A stretch of 5,820 nt of DNA from Candidatus Bipolaricaulota bacterium (GTDB taxonomy: Bacteria > Bipolaricaulota > Bipolaricaulia > UBA7950 > UBA9294), in contig RXOA01000064.1 of NCBI GenBank assembly GCA_003979035.1, forward strand, positions 1 to 5,820. The letters are read 5' to 3'. This document shows positions 1 through 5,011 of the stretch, in pieces. The translations under genes and the position numbers were made by a program. Numbering within the stretch: position 1 is the stretch's first letter; the number at the start of each line of letters is the position of its first letter. The notes beneath the pieces were generated by a model, which was not told where the DNA came from, searched no databases, and saw only the letters and a list, made by a program, of their open reading frames with translations.

Positions 1-1223
1 GTGCGCTCCATGTAGAGCTGGCCGACGACAGCGCCGTCATGAATGAGAATGGGGTGTTCGTGCGGCGTGCGGGTTGAGCGCAGCAATTGGTGTCGTGCCA
101 GACGTGTCAGAAGAGTGACGCGAAGGACCTTCAATCCCCCCGCAGTGGACCCGATGCAGCCACCGACGACGGTCAATCCGATGAGGACCAACCGTCCCGC
201 ATCGGAGAACCAAGGGTCGGCAAGGGCTCGTGTGGTGAACCCCGTGGATGTTCCGATGGAGGCAACGTGAAACACGGTCTCGCCAAGCTTTCGCGACACG
301 CTTCCTTCTGATGCTGCACCGGCGCCGACCCACACGACAATTCCCGCTCCAACCATCATCAGGAGCCAAACGCGAAGCTCGCCGTTGGCAAACAGCCGTC
401 GAACCTTTCCTCGGAGTAGATTCCAAAGCAGAAGAAAGCTTGTGGCTCCGAGCAGCATGAACACCACAATCGTCGCTTCGATCGCCGCTGCTTGCTCGTA
501 ACCGGCGGCTCTGAAGTAGCCGATGTTCGCGTCGTGTGTGGAAAAGCCGCCGGTGGAGACGGTCGTGAGTGCGTGAGCGACCGCGTCAAATGGGGACATT
601 CCTTCGAGCCACAGGACAACACCGCACACGACGGTCATACAGACATAAAGCAGCCAGAGCTTGCGCAGCGACGCGAACAGTCCCGGGGAAAGCCGCTGAG
701 CGAAAGCGGTGTGCGCTTCCACTGCGAGCAGGCCGTGAGACTCACCGCGGAGAGCGACGGTCAAAAAGAGGGTGAAGATCCCCAAGCCGCCGACCCATTG
801 AGTCATCGCACGCCAGAACAGCAAGCTGTTGGGGAGTCCGTCGAGCCCGCGGAGCACGGTGACTCCGGTTGTCGTTAGCCCGCTGACGGCTTCGATGAGC
901 GCATCAAGATAGGAGAGATCGAGTGCAATCCAGTAGGGGAGTGCGCCAAGCATTGAGAGACCGATCCATCCGATCGCTGCAACGGCCATCGCAGCTCCCG
1001 CCGAGAGTCGGTGCGGACGGAACGCGGAGATCAGGAGAATGCCGACCGCGGCGGCCGATGCCGCCGGAATCATGTAGATTCTCATCGGGAAACGGACTGT
1101 CTCCGCAAAGATCGAACTGATGAGAAGGGGGAGCGCCTGAAGCACTGCGAATCCCAAGCAGACGATTCCCAGATAGTGGAAGACAGTGCTGACGCGTTTG
1201 ATGGTTGCTTCCTGCGCGAACAT
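1..1223 (-). CDS. trkH: TrkH-family potassium uptake membrane subunit (partial, C-terminus off the left edge)
   Basis: Membrane subunit that conducts K+ inward, normally gated by a cytoplasmic TrkA/KtrA-type RCK protein, which is not in this window. Seen: 407 residues on the minus strand with alternating hydrophobic helices. Pore-loop filter 1 is SGLTTTGVT (TTTG at 117-120), filter 2 is TVSTGGFS (STGG 223-226) and filter 3 is SIGTSTGF (GTSTGF 324-329). The motif FWRAMTQWVGGLGI follows repeat 1. GGCIGSTAGGLKVLR at about 354-368 matches the intramembrane gating loop after the third pore. Every visible filter keeps its glycine. TrkH proteins are usually about 480 residues, so the fourth pore loop and last helix (roughly 75 residues) lie outside. 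ATG at 1223 was chosen because a TATAAT box ends 7 bases before it; an in-frame ATG at 1232 would add three residues. It is divergent from the nitroreductase. KtrB is the main alternative name. Confidence 0.93.
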   Translation of the reverse strand, partial: MFAQEATIKRVSTVFHYLGIVCLGFAVLQALPLLISSIFAETVRFPMRIYMIPAASAAAVGILLISAFRPHRLSAGAAMAVAAIGWIGLSMLGALPYWIALDLSYLDALIEAVSGLTTTGVTVLRGLDGLPNSLLFWRAMTQWVGGLGIFTLFLTVALRGESHGLLAVEAHTAFAQRLSPGLFASLRKLWLLYVCMTVVCGVVLWLEGMSPFDAVAHALTTVSTGGFSTHDANIGYFRAAGYEQAAAIEATIVVFMLLGATSFLLLWNLLRGKVRRLFANGELRVWLLMMVGAGIVVWVGAGAASEGSVSRKLGETVFHVASIGTSTGFTTRALADPWFSDAGRLVLIGLTVVGGCIGSTAGGLKVLRVTLLTRLARHQLLRSTRTPHEHPILIHDGAVVGQLYMER

Positions 1224-1230
1224 AGGGTTC

Positions 1231-1236
1231 ATTATA
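1231..1236 (-). promoter_or_regulatory. Consensus -10 box of trkH, suggesting a leaderless mRNA
   Basis: Read on the minus strand, a perfect TATAAT is followed by seven bases and then ATG at 1223, so the expected transcription start coincides with the start codon. No Shine-Dalgarno sequence precedes either possible ATG. No good -35 hexamer is seen at 16-18 bases. The box overlaps the alternative ATG at 1232, which would be outside such a transcript. Confidence 0.5.
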
Positions 1237-1262
1237 GACGGTCGGATGCTGCAAACGCTCGC

Positions 1263-1274
1263 CGTTGGCCAACG
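1263..1274. promoter_or_regulatory. Perfect 12-bp palindrome between divergent trkH and nitroreductase (operator candidate)
   Basis: CGTTGGCCAACG is its own reverse complement. With a small bulge the symmetry extends outward (CTCG at 1258-1261 against CGAG at 1273-1276). It lies 40 bases upstream of the trkH start and 41 bases upstream of the nitroreductase ATG, so a dimeric repressor or activator bound here could affect both genes. A chance GC-rich palindrome is possible. Confidence 0.3.
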
Positions 1275-1303
1275 AGCCGAGCGGTCCATCCGATCACGCC
1301 GAC

Positions 1304-1310
1304 AAGGAGG
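1304..1310 (+). promoter_or_regulatory. Strong Shine-Dalgarno site of the nitroreductase
   Basis: AAGGAGG sits five bases before ATG 1316. It decides the start over the in-frame upstream TTG at 1265, which has no such site. Confidence 0.85.
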
Positions 1311-1315
1311 CTCTG

Positions 1316-2095
1316 ATGGGCAATCCCGTGCTTGAAGTGCTTGCCGCACACCGCTCGATTCGTCGCTACACCGCGGATGTTCCTTCGGATGAGATGGTCG
1401 AGGCGATCGTCCGCGCCGGCCAACAGGCACCGTTCTCGGGACAGCTGGCCAGCGTCGTGCTTGTGCGTGACGCGCGCCATAACCCGTGGAACGCCCCCCT
1501 GTTGTTCACCTTGTGCGTCGATATGGCGCGGATGGAGAGGGTGATGGCCAAACGGAACTGGACCGTGGTCACACACGATCTCTCGATGTTGTGGTTTGGA
1601 ATTCAAGATGCGTCGTTGATGGCGCAGAACATGATTGTCGCCGCGGAAAGCCTCGGACTCGGGACCTGCCTCCTTGGGGCGGCGCCGTTCATGGCGAAGG
1701 CGCTTGCGGATCGGCTGAGTCTTCCGCGGCGTGTGTTCCCGGTGGTGCAGTTGACGATTGGCTATCCCGATGAGACACCGCCGACACGTCCCCGCTACCC
1801 GCTGGACGTGTCGCTGCACGAGGGGCGCTACCGCATCTCCGATGAGGAGACGATCGAGCGCGCGATGCGGGAGATGGACGAAGGCTATCTGGCCCAGGAC
1901 TACTACCGCGAAGCCGGGGCGATGATTCCGCTCGAAGGGGGGCGGGCCGAAACCTTCACCTATGACACCTACAGCTGGACCGAACACATCTCACGCAAAT
2001 GGGGGCAGTGGATGGCCGAGCCGACCGAGCTAACGGAACCCCTGCGTCAGCAGGGGTTCCACATCGGAGCGGACATCGACGACCCCGCCGGCTGA
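1316..2095 (+). CDS. Nitroreductase-family FMN-dependent oxidoreductase
   Basis: Likely a cytosolic homodimeric flavoprotein that uses NAD(P)H to reduce nitroaromatics, quinones or flavins; the physiological substrate cannot be told. Seen in the 259 residues: HRSIRRY at 12-18, the FMN-phosphate-binding arginine cluster at the N-terminus of the family; QAPFSGQL at 37-44, the counterpart of the usual APSxxNxQ loop; the segment GLGTCLLG at 114-121; and IGYP at 148-151, which normally closes the core fold. The last 85 or so residues form a charged and aromatic tail (YDTYSWTEHISRKWGQW around 216-232), which suggests an NfsA/FRP-like larger form rather than a minimal 190-residue nitroreductase. The ATG has an excellent Shine-Dalgarno site. 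The gene converges on the MFS transporter, with one base between stop codons, and its 3' end encodes a perfect hairpin. The neighbours do not identify a substrate. Confidence 0.9.
   Translation: MGNPVLEVLAAHRSIRRYTADVPSDEMVEAIVRAGQQAPFSGQLASVVLVRDARHNPWNAPLLFTLCVDMARMERVMAKRNWTVVTHDLSMLWFGIQDASLMAQNMIVAAESLGLGTCLLGAAPFMAKALADRLSLPRRVFPVVQLTIGYPDETPPTRPRYPLDVSLHEGRYRISDEETIERAMREMDEGYLAQDYYREAGAMIPLEGGRAETFTYDTYSWTEHISRKWGQWMAEPTELTEPLRQQGFHIGADIDDPAG
2035..2060. terminator. Perfect 11-bp hairpin at a convergent gene junction (possible bidirectional terminator)
   Basis: GGAACCCCTGC (2035-2045) and GCAGGGGTTCC (2050-2060) are exact reverse complements around a 4-base loop, GTCA. It falls within codons 240-249 of the nitroreductase, 33 bases before its stop codon, and begins 37 bases after the MFS stop on the minus strand. 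No T-run follows on either strand, so it is not a classical intrinsic terminator. It may stop or protect the end of the MFS transcript, or act as an RNA stabiliser. Confidence 0.45.
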
Positions 2096-2096
2096 T

Positions 2097-3443
2097 CTAG
2101 CGAATCGATTCGGGGCTGTCGTTCATGGCTTGAGCGGTGGCGCGGCCGCGTTTCTCGTTGACCCAGAGAAGAAGCAGCCCGCCCACAAGGAGAAACCCGA
2201 TCGGGACGAACAACGCATATCGATGAGCGAGTTGCTCCGCCGCAACCGCCGTTCGGCCGCCGTTCTGAATCCAAATCGTTGCCTTGGCGGCGATCCAGCC
2301 GAACAGCCATGGTCCGATGAAGGACGACGTGCGCCCGGTTACGGCGAACAGCCCGTAGAACTCGGCCGCCTGCTTTTTCGGGCTCAGCATGCCGACAAAG
2401 GACCGGCTTGCCGATTGCATCCCAGTCAGGGAGAAGCCGGCGACGGCGCCGAGAATGAAGAATACAAGGGTCGAGTGCGTGAAGAACAGCACAATGACGA
2501 CGCCCAACAAGAGGACGAGTGACACGAGGATCGCTCGCTTCGCCGAGGCGCGATCCACGAGACGTCCCATGACGTACGCTCCAGGGATGCTCGCCACCTG
2601 AACGATAATCATGAACAGAATGAGGCCGATTTGCTCGAGGCCGAACAGGACGCCGCCGAGGATCGCGGCGAAATTCATGATCGAGATGATGGCGTCGTTG
2701 TAGATGAGGAAAGCAAGAAGGAACTTGCCGAAGTCCTTGAACGAGTGCACCTGGCGCATCGTCCGGCCCAGTCGGCGGATCGGATACGTCAAGTAGGTCT
2801 CTCCTGCGGGAAGTTTCGACGAGCTGTCGTGGCGGCGGGCGATCAAGAGTAGCGGCAAGGCCGCCACGGCGAAGAACACCGCGGTGAGAGGGAACGAAAG
2901 CCGAGTCATCGTCGCGCCCGGGAAGATCTGCATCAGCACCAGCACGATCAGAAGACAGACGATCCCGCCGGCAGAACCGATCGCCCATCCCTTCCCCGAG
3001 ACACGGCCGATCTCATCCGGAGCGGCGATTTCGGGCAGCATCGCATTGTAGAAAACCTGGGCGCTCCGATAGCCGATTTCGGCGAGAATGAACAGAACCA
3101 TCCCCAGCGCGATTTGCCCGCTGGTGACGAAGAACAGCGCCGCGGTGAAAAGGCATGCCAGTGCGGTGTAGAGCAAGAGGAACGTCTTCTTCGATCCCGT
3201 CACATCGGCGAGCGTACCGAGAAACGGGGAGGTGATCGCCACGACGATCATCGCGATTCCCAGCGCCAGTCCCCAGTACCACGAGCCGACCGCACCGCCG
3301 ACCACGCTCTGCTTGAAGTATGCGGAGTAGACAGCCAGCAGAACGACCGCCGCGTAGGCGGAGTTTCCGAAGTCGTACATGTACCAAGCCCAACGCTCAC
3401 GACGGGCGACACGCGCCGTTCCTGCACTCGCACTCGTTGTCAT
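2097..3443 (-). CDS. MFS transporter, UMF1 / Atg22-like family
   Basis: Multi-pass inner-membrane transporter of the major facilitator superfamily; the substrate is unknown, though Atg22-type proteins of fungi are linked to amino-acid efflux from the vacuole. Seen in the 448 residues: about twelve hydrophobic segments; an N-terminal signature WAWYMYDFGNSAY at 18-30, close to the W-x-(L/M)YDWANSAY motif of this family; and GTLADVTGSKK at 76-86, the MFS loop 2-3 motif A, repeated in weaker form in the second half as GRLVDRASAKR. A charged loop between helices 6 and 7 and a basic C-terminal tail (NEKRGR) fit the usual topology. ATG 3443 was chosen because it gives the right N-terminus and a promoter lies just upstream. 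There is no Shine-Dalgarno site. It is third in a same-strand series after the HAD and acyltransferase genes, separated by 46 bases, so it may be read both from its own promoter and from upstream. Confidence 0.9.
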   Translation of the reverse strand: MTTSASAGTARVARRERWAWYMYDFGNSAYAAVVLLAVYSAYFKQSVVGGAVGSWYWGLALGIAMIVVAITSPFLGTLADVTGSKKTFLLLYTALACLFTAALFFVTSGQIALGMVLFILAEIGYRSAQVFYNAMLPEIAAPDEIGRVSGKGWAIGSAGGIVCLLIVLVLMQIFPGATMTRLSFPLTAVFFAVAALPLLLIARRHDSSSKLPAGETYLTYPIRRLGRTMRQVHSFKDFGKFLLAFLIYNDAIISIMNFAAILGGVLFGLEQIGLILFMIIVQVASIPGAYVMGRLVDRASAKRAILVSLVLLLGVVIVLFFTHSTLVFFILGAVAGFSLTGMQSASRSFVGMLSPKKQAAEFYGLFAVTGRTSSFIGPWLFGWIAAKATIWIQNGGRTAVAAEQLAHRYALFVPIGFLLVGGLLLLWVNEKRGRATAQAMNDSPESIR

Positions 3444-3452
3444 AGTCCGAAG

Positions 3453-3482
3453 AAAATACTCTGATCGAGCACAAGGAATCAA
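3453..3482 (-). promoter_or_regulatory. Sigma-70-like promoter of the MFS gene with almost no leader
   Basis: On the minus strand, TTGATT (plus positions 3477-3482) and TATTTT (3453-3458) are 18 bases apart, each matching four of six consensus positions. The expected start is around 3445-3447, only two to four bases before ATG 3443. It lies in the 46-base gap after the acyltransferase stop codon. No ribosome-binding sequence is present. Confidence 0.45.
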
Positions 3483-3489
3483 GACCGGC

Positions 3490-4245
3490 TTAGCGTGAGG
3501 GTCGCTCCCGTCTCTTCGGCGCCCATGGATAGGCCGCCGCTTCCTGGGCTGCCGCACGGATGGTTTCGTTCCCGGAGAACACACCTCGACGTTCTTCGGG
3601 AAGAAGGCGGGCGATGGCCGGCATGATGACGGCTCCGATTTCATCGAGCTCGGCCCGGCGCTCACGTCCCTTCCCGCTCGCCTCGAACGGACCGATGACG
3701 TCCCCAAAGCGGATGGTGACGGTTGCCCGCCGCAAGCGGCGCAGCATCGGCAAGATGTTCATCATTCCGTCGATCCCTACCGGAAGAACCGTTGCGCCCG
3801 TGCGCACGGCAAGAAACGCCGTACCCGGCCTCGCAGGTCGCAGAACACCGGCCCAGCTGCCACCCTCGGGAAACACGGCGATGCGGCCGCCACGACGGAG
3901 GAGCTCCTCGGCATGTTGCAGGGCGGTTCGCGCACCGGTTCCCCGTCGAACAGCGTAGTATCCCCAGATTCTCGGAATCCAGCGGATGGCGCGCGGGGCG
4001 TTGGGCAGCCGGGCCCCGCCGAGAAACTCCAGTTGTCCGGGGACGGATCGAATGATCACGACGGGGTCGGCGAAATGAAAATGGTTGGCGACGATCAGGA
4101 GGGGCCCCGACTTGGGAACTCGTTCCGCGCCTTCGACACGCAGTCGGATTAGGAGCCTACACAGCACGCGGATTCCGAACCGAAGGAACATCCTTCGTAC
4201 GCCATGGTGAGGGATGCCGCGACGATCAGGATCACCGAGCATCAT
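3490..4245 (-). CDS. PlsC-type 1-acyl-glycerol-3-phosphate / lysophospholipid acyltransferase
   Basis: Probably transfers a fatty acyl chain from acyl-ACP or acyl-CoA to a lysophospholipid at the inner face of the membrane. Seen in the 251 residues: an amphipathic, Arg-rich N-terminus (about 17-37); block I NHFHFADP with the catalytic His55-x4-Asp60; block II YYAVRRG (97-103) with the substrate-binding arginines; block III FPEGG (125-129) with the conserved Glu; and block IV PVGIDG (155-160). The usual NHxSxxD serine is His and the usual FPEGTRS is FPEGGSW, so this is a divergent subfamily whose acceptor may not be lysophosphatidic acid. The family is normally 230-260 residues. Two adjacent ATGs (4245 and 4242) are possible; both overlap the end of the HAD gene and share the GAGGAG site, indicating translational coupling. 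Confidence 0.9.
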   Translation of the reverse strand: MMLGDPDRRGIPHHGVRRMFLRFGIRVLCRLLIRLRVEGAERVPKSGPLLIVANHFHFADPVVIIRSVPGQLEFLGGARLPNAPRAIRWIPRIWGYYAVRRGTGARTALQHAEELLRRGGRIAVFPEGGSWAGVLRPARPGTAFLAVRTGATVLPVGIDGMMNILPMLRRLRRATVTIRFGDVIGPFEASGKGRERRAELDEIGAVIMPAIARLLPEERRGVFSGNETIRAAAQEAAAYPWAPKRRERPSR

Positions 4246-4891
4246 GGTTTGTCTCCTCGTTGGGGGGCTGCATCGGCGGGGCGAACCCGGGACGAGGCAG
4301 ATCCGACATCAGTCTCCGTCGAACAGCCTCCAAATCCGGTGCGAGTTGCCAATGGATGTTCTCGGGGATCAAATCGGCGGACCATGCCGGAGGCGACACA
4401 AGGATGATCCGCCGGATCCCGGCGGCGTGGGCGGCGACGGCGTCCAAGTGGGTGTCTCCGACCATGGCCGCGTTCTCTGCTTCAACTTGAAGCTGTCGCA
4501 TCGCTGCGATGAACCCTTCCGGGGCCGGCTTGGAGGGGACCTCATCCCGAGAGAAAACCGCATCGAATTGCAGGCCCGTCAAGCGAAGCACCGCATCCAC
4601 GTTCTTGCGCGCGTTGTTGGACACGAGACCGCACAGCACGCCCGCAGAACGCAGGGAGCGGAAAAGCCTGCCGGCGCCCGCGATCAAGGTTCCTTCCGAG
4701 ACGCCGCGTGATTCATGCTCTTGAAGGATCGCCAGTGCCGCCTTGCGGCGGGTCTCGGCGAGGCCCATGATCTGCTGGAGAATCGGCTCGCCTGTGAAGC
4801 AAAGCCCCATTGCGTCTCGGATCCCCCGCCAATCGATCGGCGCGTTCCAGAGGGTTCCGTCAAGATCGAAGAGGACTGCGCTGCGAACCAT
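4232..4891 (-). CDS. HAD-superfamily hydrolase, phosphoglycolate-phosphatase-like
   Basis: Mg2+-dependent phosphatase that probably removes phosphate from a small metabolite in the cytosol; the substrate is unknown. Seen in the 219 residues: motif I DLDGTL with nucleophile Asp9 and acid/base Asp11; a helical cap from about 17 to 75 (subclass I); motif II VSNN at 90-93, where Ser91 binds phosphate; motif III Lys121 in SKPAPEG; and motif IV GDTHLD at 145-150, holding the metal aspartates. All catalytic residues are present. The length is typical of Gph-like enzymes. The proline-rich C-terminus (PRPGFAPPMQPP) is probably disordered and overlaps the acyltransferase start by 14 bases. There is no Shine-Dalgarno site upstream of ATG 4891. 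Coupling to a PlsC-type gene suggests, but does not prove, a phospholipid-related phosphate ester as substrate. Confidence 0.92.
   Translation of the reverse strand: MVRSAVLFDLDGTLWNAPIDWRGIRDAMGLCFTGEPILQQIMGLAETRRKAALAILQEHESRGVSEGTLIAGAGRLFRSLRSAGVLCGLVSNNARKNVDAVLRLTGLQFDAVFSRDEVPSKPAPEGFIAAMRQLQVEAENAAMVGDTHLDAVAAHAAGIRRIILVSPPAWSADLIPENIHWQLAPDLEAVRRRLMSDLPRPGFAPPMQPPNEETNHDAR
4253..4258 (-). promoter_or_regulatory. Shine-Dalgarno site of the acyltransferase inside the HAD gene
   Basis: GAGGAG on the minus strand ends seven bases before ATG 4245 and lies within the last codons of the HAD phosphatase. It supports the 4245/4242 start and coupled translation of the two genes. Confidence 0.75.
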
Positions 4892-4901
4892 AATGCCGCT
4901 A

Positions 4902-4907
4902 ATGGTA
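4902..4907 (-). promoter_or_regulatory. Possible -10 box of the HAD gene
   Basis: Minus-strand TACCAT sits ten bases before ATG 4891, which would give a leader of about three bases. No good -35 is found at 17-18 bases, and there is no ribosome-binding site. It is weak alone and is reported because it repeats the spacing seen at trkH and the MFS gene. Confidence 0.25.
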
Positions 4908-4933
4908 CGGTGTTCGCGTGCCGCGCACCAGCG

Positions 4934-4945
4934 AACGCGAGCGTT
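4934..4945. promoter_or_regulatory. Short inverted repeat at the glmS -35 region
   Basis: AACGC-GA-GCGTT is a perfect 5-bp inverted repeat touching the candidate glmS -35 hexamer. An alternative pairing, GTTCGC (4912-4917) with GCGAAC (4931-4936), overlaps it. This could be an operator in the divergent HAD/glmS region, but such short GC-rich repeats also occur by chance. Confidence 0.2.
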
Positions 4946-4971
4946 GCTCCCGATGAAAACCGCGCTACAAT
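4944..4971 (+). promoter_or_regulatory. Sigma-70-like promoter of the glmS-family gene
   Basis: TTGCTC (4944-4949) and TACAAT (4966-4971) are separated by 16 bases; the -10 matches five of six consensus positions. The expected start near 4978 gives a leader of about 34 bases before GTG 5012. That leader is too short for a glmS ribozyme and contains only a weak purine stretch (GGGGTGG, 4995-5001) as ribosome-binding site. Confidence 0.45.
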
Positions 4972-5011
4972 CCCATTCAATCCGAGACTAAGATGGGGTG
5001 GTCGAAGAACT

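Noticed and set aside
152..169. GGCIGSTAGG of TrkH taken as the fourth selectivity filter
   Set aside because: It lies only about 30 residues after filter 3; its sequence and spacing match the intramembrane gating loop of the third repeat, so the fourth filter must be outside the window.
492..878. 128-codon plus-strand frame opposite trkH
   Set aside because: Hydrophilic low-complexity translation, antisense to a protein with clear pore-loop filters.
1232..1987. Open 251-codon frame on the minus strand opposite the nitroreductase
   Set aside because: It is antisense to a clearly recognisable nitroreductase, has an Arg/His/Pro-rich composition and no family motif; it is a product of high GC at third codon positions.
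2047..2988. Open 313-codon frame on the minus strand, overlapping the MFS gene in another frame
   Set aside because: Arg/Asp/Ser-rich low-complexity translation with no motif, overlapping a protein with a complete MFS signature.
3444..3707. N-terminal extension of the MFS protein up to an ATG at 3707
   Set aside because: The extension reads through the acyltransferase coding region out of frame and adds a basic, serine-rich stretch unlike the family N-terminus; ATG 3443 has a nearby promoter.
4214..4711. 165-codon plus-strand frame opposite the HAD gene
   Set aside because: Antisense to a phosphatase with all four HAD motifs; no recognisable domain and no ribosome-binding site.
4978..5011. 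glmS ribozyme or riboswitch in the glmS leader
   Set aside because: The predicted leader is only about 34 bases, far too short for the glmS ribozyme, and shows no conserved core.
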